The notes: generated by a model not told the origin, from the sequence alone. A stretch of 9,813 nucleotides of DNA from Sinorhizobium sp. (GCA_031178305.1 JAPSJG010000113.1:1-9813), one strand, 5' to 3'. Positions 1 to 6,521 are shown, counted from the first letter of the stretch. Made by a program: numbers and translations.

Positions 1-211
1 TGGCGATCTCGTTCATCGCGTCATATTCCCAGCCAACTGCCTCGCCGCTTTTCGGGTCGACGAATTGCAGCGGCGGATAGGCGTTCTCGGTCGCGACGAC
101 GACAGTCCTGCCGCCGAGATCCGGCAGTTCGCTCGCCGTTGCGGGGGCGGAGGAGGCGAAGGGAAGGAAGAGGGCGGCTATGCCCGCGAGCACATGGCGG
201 CGGATTGTCAT
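1..211 (-). CDS. Amino-acid ABC transporter periplasmic substrate-binding protein, N-terminal part (runs off left edge)
   Basis: Only the first 70 codons are in the window. The ATG (209-211) is preceded by CCAGGAG, with AGGAG at 219-223 and 7 nt spacing, so the start is well supported. Residues 1 to about 27 form a Sec signal peptide: Arg-Arg at 4-5, a hydrophobic core LAGIAALFLPFA, and a likely cleavage after ATA near residue 26. The mature start (about residues 36-70) has the beta strand VVVATENAYPPLQF followed by GWEYDAMNEIA. This is the hallmark N-lobe of solute-binding protein family 3, which binds polar amino acids in the periplasm for an ABC importer. The permease and ATPase genes would be expected beyond the left edge. 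The gene has its own candidate promoter and is separated from rplS by a terminator, so it is an independent unit. Family is confident; ligand is unknown because the binding residues lie mostly outside the window. Confidence 0.85.
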   Translation of the reverse strand, partial: MTIRRHVLAGIAALFLPFASSAPATASELPDLGGRTVVVATENAYPPLQFVDPKSGEAVGWEYDAMNEIA

Positions 212-254
212 GGAAAAACTCCTGGAAATTTGTGGCGACAGAAGATGTCACGAA

Positions 255-283
255 ATTTCACGGGAATACAAGCCACAGGTCAA
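255..283 (-). promoter_or_regulatory. Candidate sigma-70 promoter of the substrate-binding protein gene
   Basis: On the minus strand TTGACC (278-283) is followed after 17 nt by TGAAAT (255-260), about 45 nt upstream of the ATG at 211. The -35 box is good, the -10 box is mediocre. An imperfect direct repeat AAATTTCACGGG (253-264) and AAATTCACGGG (282-292) on the plus strand overlaps both boxes, and GAAATTTC (252-259) is an 8-bp palindrome at the -10 region. An operator is possible but unproven. Confidence 0.4.
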
Positions 284-347
284 ATTCACGGGCGAGCCGC
301 GACCTCGGTTAAGTACCGGATTCGCTGCACGTTTTCTGCGGCAAGTC

Positions 348-375
348 GAAAAAGAAAGGCGGCCTGAGCCGCCTT
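348..375 (-). terminator. Rho-independent terminator of rplS
   Basis: Read on the minus strand, a perfect 8-bp stem AAGGCGGC / GCCGCCTT with loop TCAG (stem arms 368-375 and 356-363) is followed by TCTTTTTC. It begins 26 nt after the rplS stop codon at 402. Stem, tetraloop and T-tract make this a textbook intrinsic terminator. It isolates rplS from the downstream binding-protein gene. Confidence 0.88.
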
Positions 376-401
376 CCTGTCAATTCCAAGAACGAAAGTT
401 G

Positions 402-917
402 TTATTCTGCGGCGTTTTCCGCTGCCTGTGCCTCAGCGGCTTCGGCGGCTGCCTTCTCGGCGGCCAGCGCCTGGGCGGCTGCGACCTTTTCAGCCTCGAT
501 GCGTGCCTTTTCGTCGGCGACGGCCTGACGCTCCGCTTCGTTCAGCTTGCGGGCGCGCGTGCCGGTGTTCTCGACGATACGCGCCGACTTGCCGCGACGA
601 TCGCGCAGGTAGTAGAGCTTGGCGCGACGGACCTTACCGCGGCGAACGACTTCAACGCTCTCGACGAGCGGGGAGTAAACCGGGAAGACGCGCTCGACAC
701 CTTCGCCATAGGAAATTTTGCGGACGGTGAAGCTCTCGTTGATGCCGCCGCCGGAGCGGGCGATGCAGACGCCTTCGTAAGCCTGGACGCGGGTACGGTT
801 GCCTTCGACGACGCGGACGTTTACGCGGACGGTGTCGCCGGCGGAGAATTCGGGAAGCGTGCGCTTGGCGGCGATCTTGGCGGCCTGTTCGGCTTCCAGC
901 TGCTGGATGATGTTCAT
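402..917 (-). CDS. rplS: 50S ribosomal protein L19, with C-terminal Ala/Glu-rich extension
   Basis: This encodes large-subunit ribosomal protein L19 (171 aa), which sits at the 30S-50S interface. Residues 1 to about 115 are the family core: MNIIQQLEAEQ at the start, the DTVRVNVRVVEG strand (28-39), the YEGVCIARSGGGINESFTVRKIS segment (47-69), and the basic signature around KVRRAKLYYLRDRRGK (95-110). The E. coli protein ends near here (about 115 aa). The remaining roughly 50 residues (120-171) are almost only Ala, Glu, Lys, Gln and Arg, a probable long charged helix. Such tails are known in rhizobial L19. The ATG at 917 has AAAGG (926-930) 8 nt upstream. A leader and promoter lie upstream and a strong terminator downstream, so it can be expressed as a single gene. 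The classic partners trmD, rimM and rpsP are not next to it; the gene upstream is an unrelated regulator. Confidence 0.97.
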   Translation of the reverse strand: MNIIQQLEAEQAAKIAAKRTLPEFSAGDTVRVNVRVVEGNRTRVQAYEGVCIARSGGGINESFTVRKISYGEGVERVFPVYSPLVESVEVVRRGKVRRAKLYYLRDRRGKSARIVENTGTRARKLNEAERQAVADEKARIEAEKVAAAQALAAEKAAAEAAEAQAAENAAE

Positions 918-1053
918 CAGTGTAACCTTTGCTTTCTTCTGAAACAGCCAGAGCGCTCTCGACCGGCCTGTCGGTTTTCCTTAGGACCTTACCCATTGGG
1001 CAGGAGCGGTTTCGCCATTCTTTGTTGGTGGTCGACGGGCAGGAACCCGAACC
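918..1053 (-). other. Probable 5' untranslated leader of rplS
   Basis: The 236-nt gap between rplS and the regulator gene holds no credible ORF. If the promoter at 1060-1088 is right, rplS has a leader of about 135 nt. Read on the minus strand it contains GC-rich dyads: CGGG TTCCTG CCCG (about 1036-1049), CCG ACAGG CCGG (about 962-973), and the 10-bp perfect palindrome AGAGCGCTCT (950-959), which ends about 20 nt before the ribosome-binding site. Ribosomal protein leaders often carry autoregulatory RNA, but I do not recognise a known class here. From 1089 to 1153 I see nothing further, and no clear terminator for the regulator gene. Confidence 0.4.
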
Positions 1054-1059
1054 GGCCGG

Positions 1060-1088
1060 CACATACACCAATGAAGCCAGTTTGTCAT
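1060..1088 (-). promoter_or_regulatory. Candidate rplS promoter
   Basis: On the minus strand ATGACA (1083-1088) and TATGTG (1060-1065) are separated by exactly 17 nt. The predicted transcription start is near 1053. No better pair was seen closer to rplS. Because no terminator is evident after the regulator gene, some read-through from it is also possible. Confidence 0.4.
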
Positions 1089-1153
1089 CCCCGAAAGCGC
1101 ATTTTCTCGCAGCGGGATGCAGCGAAGAGCCTTCCCCCCGTCGAGGCGCGAAT

Positions 1154-1702
1154 TCAAAACGTCGGCGGCGTGCAGGCGCTGATCACCTCGCAAGGCACCG
1201 GCCCGATGCAGCGGAAGCGGTGCGGGCGCCGGCTTTCGAAATAATAGGCGTCGCCCGGCCCGAGGATGCGCCGCTCGTCATCGACCGTTACCTCCAGCCG
1301 CCCGGAGAGCACGATGCCGCCCTCCTCGCCCTCATGCACCAGCGGCACCTTGCCGGTGTCCGCACCCGGCTGATAGCACTCCTTCAGAATCTGAAGGCTG
1401 CGGCCGAAGAGATTGTCACCGATCTGGCGATAGGAAATCGGCCCCTTGCCGATCTCCACCAATTCCCCCGCCGCGTAGAAGGCCTTACGCGGCCTTTCCG
1501 GCTCGAAGGAGAAGAACTCCGCAAGCCCTATCGGAATACCGTCCAGGATGCGCTTCAAGGCGCCGACCGACGGATTGGAGGCGTTGGATTCGATCAGTGA
1601 GATTGTGGAGTTGGTGACGCCCGCGCGCTTGGCGAGTTCGCGTTGGGAGAGATTGTGCATCAGTCGCACATGGCGCAGCCGGTTGCCGATATCGACGCTC
1701 AT
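1154..1702 (-). CDS. PuuR-like transcriptional regulator: XRE helix-turn-helix plus cupin domain
   Basis: The 182-aa protein has an N-terminal lambda-repressor-type HTH (about residues 7-56: RLRHVRLMHNLSQRELAKRAGV, then TNSTISLIESNASNPSVG). Residues about 105-178 form a small cupin barrel with LVHEGEEGGIVLSGRLEV (121-138, His123 and the following glutamates) and PGDAYYFESRRPHRF (149-163, His161), a likely ligand- or metal-binding pocket. This architecture is that of PuuR, the repressor of putrescine catabolism in E. coli, and of many regulators of amine and amino-acid catabolism. It is divergent from an omega-amino acid transaminase with a 146-bp spacer, so it very probably controls that gene and itself in response to an amine or omega-amino acid. 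The start at 1702 is the first ATG before the HTH; its ribosome site is weak (GGGA, 6 nt away). Family assignment is firm. Target and effector are inferred. Confidence 0.9.
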   Translation of the reverse strand: MSVDIGNRLRHVRLMHNLSQRELAKRAGVTNSTISLIESNASNPSVGALKRILDGIPIGLAEFFSFEPERPRKAFYAAGELVEIGKGPISYRQIGDNLFGRSLQILKECYQPGADTGKVPLVHEGEEGGIVLSGRLEVTVDDERRILGPGDAYYFESRRPHRFRCIGPVPCEVISACTPPTF

Positions 1703-1720
1703 CGCAAATCCCGTGTTGAT

Positions 1721-1802
1721 CTTGTTCGGAATATCGAAACTCTATCAGTCCACTGTCAGAAAATACAATGGCTTAGATAGGCGAAGAAAAGGACTTGTTC
1801 GG
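1721..1802. promoter_or_regulatory. Candidate operator pair in the regulator/transaminase divergent spacer
   Basis: The 9-mer CTTGTTCGG occurs at 1721-1729 and again at 1794-1802 in the same orientation, start to start 73 bp, about seven helical turns. Aligned over 20 bp the two copies agree at about 14 positions. The first copy is part of a dyad TTCG-N6-CGAA (1725-1738) that overlaps the proposed -10 box of the regulator gene. The second lies about 47 bp before the transaminase start codon. This layout fits a repressor binding two sites on one DNA face, but binding is inferred only from position. Confidence 0.35.
1731..1759 (-). promoter_or_regulatory. Candidate promoter of the XRE-cupin regulator gene
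   Basis: On the minus strand CTGACA (1754-1759) and CGATAT (1731-1736) are 17 nt apart, placing transcription start just before the regulator's ATG at 1702. For the divergent transaminase only a weak match was seen: CTGTCA (1753-1758) and TAGATA (1774-1779) with a short 15-nt spacer. The two would overlap, so one bound protein could shut both. Confidence 0.35.
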
Positions 1803-1837
1803 GCATTCAAATCATGGCGTCTATCGCGAAATCGGAC

Positions 1838-1843
1838 AGGAGG
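1838..1843 (+). promoter_or_regulatory. Ribosome-binding site fixing the transaminase start
   Basis: AGGAGG lies 5 nt before the ATG at 1849. An in-frame TTG at 1795 would add 18 residues but has no such site, and the added residues do not resemble the family. The 1849 start is therefore preferred. Confidence 0.8.
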
Positions 1844-1848
1844 ATGCC

Positions 1849-3186
1849 ATGAACGCGCACAACAAACCCAACACCCCGACTCTCGACAGTTATTGGATGC
1901 CCTTCACTGCCAACCGCCAATTCAAGGCGGCACCCCGCCTGCTCGCCTCGGCCGAGGGCATGCATTACACCAGCATCGACGGCCGCAGGATTCTCGACGG
2001 CACCGCCGGGCTCTGGTGCGTCAATGCCGGCCACGGTCGCCGGCAGATCGCCGCCGCCGTCGAGCGGCAGCTGTCGACGATGGACTATGCCCCCTCCTTC
2101 CAGATGGGCCATCCGATCGCCTTCGATTTCGCCGAGCGGCTCGCCGAAGTCGCCCCCGGTGGCCCCGATGCCAAGCTCGACCGCATATTCTTCACCGGCT
2201 CCGGCTCGGAATCGGTCGACACCGCCCTGAAGATCGCGCTCGCCTATCAGCGCTCTATTGGCCAGGGCACCCGGACCCGGCTCATCGGCCGTGAGCGCGG
2301 CTATCACGGCGTCGGCTTCGGCGGCATTTCCGTCGGTGGCATCGTCAACAACCGCCGCGTCTTCCCGCAGCTCCCCGGTTCCGATCATCTGCGCCACACC
2401 CATGCCCTTGCGAAGAACGCCTTCGTCAAGGGCCAGCCGGAACATGGCGCCGAGCTCGCCGACGATCTCGAAAGGCTGGTGGCGCTGCACGGCGCCGAGA
2501 CGATCGCCGCCTGCATCATCGAGCCGGTCGCCGGCTCGACCGGAGTACTTATCCCGCCGAAGGGCTATCTCGAAAGGCTGCGGGCAATCTGCGACAGGAA
2601 CGGCATCCTATTGATCTTCGACGAGGTGATCACCGGCTTCGGCCGCCTTGGCGCCGCCTTCGCGACCGATTATTTCGGCGTGACTCCGGATATCGTCACC
2701 ACCGCCAAGGGCCTCACCAACGGCGCGATACCGATGGGTGCGGTCTTCGTCCGCCGCAACGTCCACGACGCACTGATGCATGGACCGGAAGGCCAGATTG
2801 AACTCTTCCACGGCTACACCTATTCCGGCCATCCGGCCGCCTGCGCCGCCGGCATTGCAACGCTCGACATCTATCGCGACGAAGGCCTGATGACGCGCGC
2901 CGCCGCGCTGCAGGAGGACTGGCATGCGGCGATGCATTCGCTCAAAGGCCTGCCGAATGTCGTCGATATCCGTACCATCGGCCTTATTGCCGGCATCGAG
3001 CTCAGCCCACGCGACGGCGCTCCCGGCACCCGCGCCTATGACGTCTTCGTCGACTGTTTCGAGAGGGGGCTGATGACCCGCATCACCGGCGACATCATTG
3101 CCTTCTCGCCGCCGCTGATCGTCGAGAAACAGCATATCTCCGAGATCGTCTCGATCCTCGGCGATGCGCTGAAGCGGGTGAAGTAA
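1849..3186 (+). CDS. Omega-amino acid:pyruvate (beta-alanine:pyruvate type) aminotransferase, class III
   Basis: This 445-aa PLP enzyme moves the amino group of an omega-amino acid such as beta-alanine (or a related amine) to pyruvate, giving alanine and a semialdehyde. Its N-terminus LDSYWMPFTANRQFKAAPR (12-30) and GLWCVNAGHGR (54-64) match, from memory, the Pseudomonas omega-amino acid:pyruvate aminotransferase closely. Key features: the PLP phosphate region GSGSES (117-122), GYHGVGFGGISVGG (151-164), Asp258 in IFDEVITGFGR, the Schiff-base Lys287 in TTAKGLTNG, and Arg411 in MTRITGD at the position of the substrate-carboxylate arginine. Length is normal for the family. Position 117 is Gly where many homologues have Asn. 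It is the only plus-strand gene and diverges from a PuuR-like regulator, supporting inducible amine or omega-amino acid catabolism. The exact substrate (beta-alanine, 4-aminobutyrate, taurine, others) is not settled by sequence. Confidence 0.93.
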   Translation: MNAHNKPNTPTLDSYWMPFTANRQFKAAPRLLASAEGMHYTSIDGRRILDGTAGLWCVNAGHGRRQIAAAVERQLSTMDYAPSFQMGHPIAFDFAERLAEVAPGGPDAKLDRIFFTGSGSESVDTALKIALAYQRSIGQGTRTRLIGRERGYHGVGFGGISVGGIVNNRRVFPQLPGSDHLRHTHALAKNAFVKGQPEHGAELADDLERLVALHGAETIAACIIEPVAGSTGVLIPPKGYLERLRAICDRNGILLIFDEVITGFGRLGAAFATDYFGVTPDIVTTAKGLTNGAIPMGAVFVRRNVHDALMHGPEGQIELFHGYTYSGHPAACAAGIATLDIYRDEGLMTRAAALQEDWHAAMHSLKGLPNVVDIRTIGLIAGIELSPRDGAPGTRAYDVFVDCFERGLMTRITGDIIAFSPPLIVEKQHISEIVSILGDALKRVK

Positions 3187-3205
3187 CTAAATGAATGCTT
3201 AGCCA

Positions 3206-3381
3206 GTGAAGGCCCCTCCCCAACCCCTCCCCACAAGGGGGAGGGGGCTTAGTCTGCCGCACCCTCTCCGTTCCGTCCTCACCGTTACCACGGCCTCCGC
3301 GGTCCGCCAAATGGGCAGACGATCGCCGCGAGCGCCTAGCCCCTCCCCCTTTGTGGGGAAGGTTTGGGGAGGGAAATTCAC
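3206..3381. repeat. 176-bp palindromic intergenic mosaic element (RIME-like) between convergent genes
   Basis: The element is bounded by GTGAA (3206-3210) and TTCAC (3377-3381), the tips of two 47-bp imperfect inverted arms (3206-3252 and 3335-3381). Each arm contains a C-rich block running into a G-rich block, so each can fold on its own: in the left arm CCCCTCCCC (3224-3232) pairs perfectly with GGGGAGGGG (3238-3246). A further nested pair TCTGCC (3253-3258) / GGCAGA (3314-3319) continues the dyad. The element fills nearly all of the 225-bp spacer between the transaminase and glycerate kinase stops. It resembles, from memory, the Rhizobium-specific intergenic mosaic elements (RIMEs). It may act as a two-way transcription stop, although no T-tract follows the stems. 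It encodes nothing. Confidence 0.75.
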
Positions 3382-3411
3382 AGTCCATGCCGCCCCAAAC
3401 GCTGAACCGAA

Positions 3412-4683
3412 TTAGCGTATCAATATCGCCCGGAAATCATTGACATTGGTGCCGGTCGGGCCGGGCACGAACAGGTCGCCGCTAGCGGCAAAGGCCGTCC
3501 AGGCGTCGTGGCGGGCGAGTTGGGCGCGCGGATCGAGGCCCGCCGCCCGCATTCGGCCTACACTCGTCCCGTCGGCAAAGGCACCGGCATTGTCCTCCGA
3601 GCCGTCGATGCCGTCCGTGTCGGCGGCGAGCGCATCGATGCCGGTAACGCCGTCAATGTCGAGAGCCAGCGACAGGAGCAGCTCGCTGTTGCGGCCACCC
3701 TTGCCGTGAGCGTCGCCGGTGATCGTCACCGTCGTCTCGCCGCCGGAAAGCAGCACGACCGGCTTGGTAAACGGACGGTCACGTGTGGCCGCCTCGCGCG
3801 CCAGCGCCGCATGCATGCGGCCGATGTCGCGCGCCTCGCCTTCGATCGCGTCCGAGAGGATCACCGCCTCGATGCCGGCCTCACGGGCGCGCGCGGCCGC
3901 GGCCTCCAACGAGACGCTTGCCGAGGCGATGACATGGACTTCGTTGCCGGCAAAGGCCGGGTCGTCGGGGTTCGGCGCGCGGGCAGCACCGTAAGAGAGA
4001 TGTGCGCTCACCCGTTCCGGCAGGTTCATGCCGTAGCGGGAAACGATCTCGCGCGCCTCCTCGAGGCTCGATCGGTCCGGCACGGTTGGCCCGGAGGCGA
4101 CGAAGGCCGGATTGTCGCCCGGAACATCGGAAACGACGAGACTGACGACCCGTGCCGGCGATGCCGCCAGGGCCAGCCGTCCGCCCTTGATACGCGATAT
4201 ATGCTTGCGCACTACGTTCATCGCCGAAATCGGCGCGCCAGAGGCAAGCAGCGCGCGGTTGACGGCGATTTCGTCCTCGAGCGTCAGCCCCTCGGGCGGG
4301 GCCGGCAACAGCGCCGAGCCGCCGCCTGAGATCAGTGCCACCACGAGATCGTCTTCGGTCAAATCCTTTACCCGTTCGATGAGCGCGGACGAAGCTACGA
4401 GCCCCGCCTCGTCCGGCACCGGATGGGCCGATTGAAGCACTTCGATGCGCTCGCATGCCTCGATCGGTCCGTGCCGCGCCACGACGGTGCCCTCGAGCGG
4501 ACCATCCCAGAGCCGCTCGAAGGCGGCGGCCATCTGGCTTGCCGCCTTGCCGGCGCCGATAACGATCGTCCGCCCCTTTGGTCGCGCCGGCAGATGGGCG
4601 CGGATGGCGGCTTCAGGATCGGCCGCTATGACCGCGGCCTCGAAGAGTGAAGTCAGGAAGGGGCGCGGCTCGATCAATGACAT
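3412..4683 (-). CDS. Glycerate 2-kinase, type 2 (GckA/TtuD, DUF4147-MOFRL family)
   Basis: The 423-aa protein phosphorylates D-glycerate with ATP; members of this family mostly give 2-phosphoglycerate, feeding glycolysis at enolase. The N-terminal DUF4147 domain has GAGKAAS (43-49, Lys46 a likely catalytic residue), SGGGSALLPAP (119-129), VVRKHISRIKGGRLA (157-171) and SDVPGDNPAFVASGPTVPD (185-203). The C-terminal MOFRL domain has LSGGETTVT (312-320), GKGGRNSELLLSLAL (327-341) and PTGTNVNDFRAIL (409-421). Length and motifs are complete. Relatives are sometimes annotated as hydroxypyruvate reductase (TtuD) from tartrate pathways, but the sequence is of the kinase family. The ribosome site is weak (GGA about 9 nt upstream of the ATG at 4683). 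It is last in the minus-strand gene series, 164 bp after the second GMC gene, and may have its own promoter. Confidence 0.92.
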   Translation of the reverse strand: MSLIEPRPFLTSLFEAAVIAADPEAAIRAHLPARPKGRTIVIGAGKAASQMAAAFERLWDGPLEGTVVARHGPIEACERIEVLQSAHPVPDEAGLVASSALIERVKDLTEDDLVVALISGGGSALLPAPPEGLTLEDEIAVNRALLASGAPISAMNVVRKHISRIKGGRLALAASPARVVSLVVSDVPGDNPAFVASGPTVPDRSSLEEAREIVSRYGMNLPERVSAHLSYGAARAPNPDDPAFAGNEVHVIASASVSLEAAAARAREAGIEAVILSDAIEGEARDIGRMHAALAREAATRDRPFTKPVVLLSGGETTVTITGDAHGKGGRNSELLLSLALDIDGVTGIDALAADTDGIDGSEDNAGAFADGTSVGRMRAAGLDPRAQLARHDAWTAFAASGDLFVPGPTGTNVNDFRAILIR

Positions 4684-4719
4684 GGAATCAAATCCGGGAT
4701 AGCTACTGAATGGTTTCTC

Positions 4720-4814
4720 AGATCTATTCGATCTAAGGATGAATTCTGCAGCAATTTAAAGCGCCGCAGCGACCTTTGCGCGTCTGAACGCGCCTGAATA
4801 AGACGCCCGGCGCT
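4720..4814. repeat. Nested inverted repeats between the GMC oxidoreductase and glycerate kinase genes
   Basis: Several dyads are packed in this 164-bp spacer. AGATC-TATTC-GATCT lies at 4720-4734. AGCGCCG (4760-4766) pairs with CGGCGCT (4808-4814). Inside it GCGTCT (4780-4785) pairs with AGACGC (4801-4806), and GCGCGT-CTGA-ACGCGC (4778-4793) is a compact alternative hairpin. The arrangement recalls, from memory, a dispersed repeat seen in many Sinorhizobium intergenic regions; I cannot confirm this. A weak minus-strand promoter for glycerate kinase, TTGCTG (4749-4754) with TCGAAT (4726-4731) at 17 nt, overlaps the first dyad. Confidence 0.55.
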
Positions 4815-4847
4815 ATAGGCCGAAGACGAGGACATCCGCCGCCCCCG

Positions 4848-6503
4848 TCAGCGAATCTCGGCACGAGCGCGCGGCCGCGTCTCATTGCGCTCGTGCTGGA
4901 AGACGGCCGGCGGCAGCGGCGGCAGGCCGCGGATGATGTCGGCGCCCTTCTCGCCGACCATGATCGTCGGCCCGTTGGTGTTGCAGGAGGGCACGCGCGG
5001 CATCACCGAGCTGTCGCAGACGCGCAAGCCCTCGAGCCCGCGGACCTTGAGTTCGAGGTCGACGACCGCCATCGCGTCCGTTCCCATCTTGCAGGTGCCG
5101 ACCGGGTGATGATCGGTCTTGGCATTGGCGCAGGCATAATCGAAAAGCTGCTCTTCCGTCTTGATCTCTGGGCCCGGGAGCCGTTCGGCGAGCACGTAGG
5201 GCTCGAGCGCCGGCTGCCGCATGATCTCGCGCGCCATCATGAGGCCTTCGAGCGACATCCGCCGATCGTGCGGGTCCTCCCAATAGTTGGGGTCGATCAG
5301 CGGCGGCGCCGCCGGATCGGCCGAGGAGAGCCGGACAGTGCCGCGCGAGCGCGGATGGAGATAGGCGGAATTGAGCGTGACGCCGGCGTTTTTCAGTCGC
5401 GCGACGCCCGCCTCGATGCCGGAGCCGAGGCCGAGATGGAACTGGATATCGGGCGAACGCGCGTTCGGGTCGGCATACCAGAAGCCGCCCGTCTCGAAGA
5501 GCGAGGAGGCGACCGGGCCGGAGCGGAAGAGTACATATTGCAGCCCCGCCCAGAGCGTGCGGTGCAGCTTGGCGACGTTGTCATAGGTGTGATCGCCGGT
5601 GCATTCGGAAATCACGAAGAGATCGAGGTGGTCCTGGAGGTTGCCGCCGACGCCGGGCAGGTCGTGACGGACCTCGACGCCGACCGAGCGCAGGTGGTCG
5701 GCGGGGCCGATGCCGGATTGCAGGAGCAGTTTCGGCGAGCCGATGGCGCCGGAGGAGACAAGCACTTCGCGCTCGGCGCGAATGACCTCGCCGCCCCTAC
5801 CGGTCACCACTTCGACGCCGACCGCGCGCCTGCCCTCGATCAGGATGCGAGCGACGCGGGTGCCGGTGCGCACCGTCAGGTTCTTCCGGTCCTTGATGGG
5901 CGAGAGATACGCAAGCGAGGCGGAGGAGCGCCGGCGGCTGCGCTGGGTGAGCTGATAGAAGCCGATGCCCGCCTGCTGCTTGCCGTTGAAGTCGTGATTG
6001 TAGGGGATGCCGAGCTCTTGGCCGGCGCGGATATAGGCGTCGCAGATCGGCAGGGCCGAGACCGGCATCGAGACGCCGAGCGGCCCGCCATAGGAGTGAT
6101 AGTCGTCGGCAAAGCGCTCATTGTCCTCGGCGCGCTTGAAATAGGGAAGCACGCTGCGATAGTCCCAGCCGCTGCAGCCGTCCTCGCTTGCCCAGAGATT
6201 GTAGTCGAGCGCATTGCCCCGGGTGTAGAGCTGCGCATTGATCGAGGAACCGCCACCGATCACTTTCGCCTGGGTGTAACGCAGCACCCTGCCCTTCATG
6301 TGCTTCTGCGGCACCGTATGCCAGCCCCAGCTCGCGACCCCTTTGGTCATCTTGGCGAAGCCGGCCGGCATGTGGAAGAGCGGATTCCAGTCGCTCCCGC
6401 CCGCTTCGAGCAGCAGCACCTTCGCCGCGGGATCCTCGCTCAAGCGGTTGGCGAGCACGCAGCCGGCGGGGCCGGCACCGGTGATGATGTAGTCATAGTT
6501 CAT
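4848..6503 (-). CDS. GMC-family FAD oxidoreductase, choline dehydrogenase type
   Basis: The 551-aa flavoenzyme oxidises a primary or secondary alcohol. The FAD dinucleotide fold starts at once with GAGPAG (9-14) and ends its first beta-alpha-beta unit at LLLEAGGSD (30-38). The two GMC signatures are at about 76-96 (YTQAKVIGGGSSINAQLYTRG without its last residue: TQAKVIGGGSSIN at 77-89) and 250-267 (SGAIGSPKLLLQSGIGP). The C-terminal domain carries the catalytic pair: His466 in HPVGTCKMG and Asn510 in CNTNGPTIMVGEKGADII. No signal peptide is present, so it is likely cytoplasmic or membrane-peripheral. The last 25 residues are a basic, proline-rich tail. The ATG at 6503 has TGAGGA (6512-6517) 8 nt upstream. 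Close relatives are annotated as choline, alcohol or polyethylene-glycol dehydrogenases, but without a betaine gene nearby choline is not favoured. Context suggests a second oxidation step in the same catabolic unit as the genes upstream. Confidence 0.92.
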   Translation of the reverse strand: MNYDYIITGAGPAGCVLANRLSEDPAAKVLLLEAGGSDWNPLFHMPAGFAKMTKGVASWGWHTVPQKHMKGRVLRYTQAKVIGGGSSINAQLYTRGNALDYNLWASEDGCSGWDYRSVLPYFKRAEDNERFADDYHSYGGPLGVSMPVSALPICDAYIRAGQELGIPYNHDFNGKQQAGIGFYQLTQRSRRRSSASLAYLSPIKDRKNLTVRTGTRVARILIEGRRAVGVEVVTGRGGEVIRAEREVLVSSGAIGSPKLLLQSGIGPADHLRSVGVEVRHDLPGVGGNLQDHLDLFVISECTGDHTYDNVAKLHRTLWAGLQYVLFRSGPVASSLFETGGFWYADPNARSPDIQFHLGLGSGIEAGVARLKNAGVTLNSAYLHPRSRGTVRLSSADPAAPPLIDPNYWEDPHDRRMSLEGLMMAREIMRQPALEPYVLAERLPGPEIKTEEQLFDYACANAKTDHHPVGTCKMGTDAMAVVDLELKVRGLEGLRVCDSSVMPRVPSCNTNGPTIMVGEKGADIIRGLPPLPPAVFQHERNETRPRARAEIR

Positions 6504-6521
6504 GCATGTCGTCCTCAGCTC

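Noticed and set aside
180..1244. Plus-strand frame of 354 codons across the binding-protein start, terminator and rplS
   Set aside because: It reads through the rplS terminator and the whole antisense of rplS, with low-complexity translation and no ribosome site.
1795..1848. TTG start adding 18 residues to the transaminase
   Set aside because: No ribosome site at the TTG; AGGAGG precedes the ATG at 1849 and the family N-terminus begins there.
1154..3186. Regulator plus transaminase as a mobile insertion next to rplS
   Set aside because: No integrase, transposase, target duplication or composition shift is visible; kept only as a synteny question.
6494..6508. Tiny out-of-frame ORF (ATG at 6506-6508, four codons then TGA) overlapping the GMC start
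   Set aside because: The sequence ATGCATGAACTATGA does contain it, but four codons with no separate ribosome site is expected by chance.
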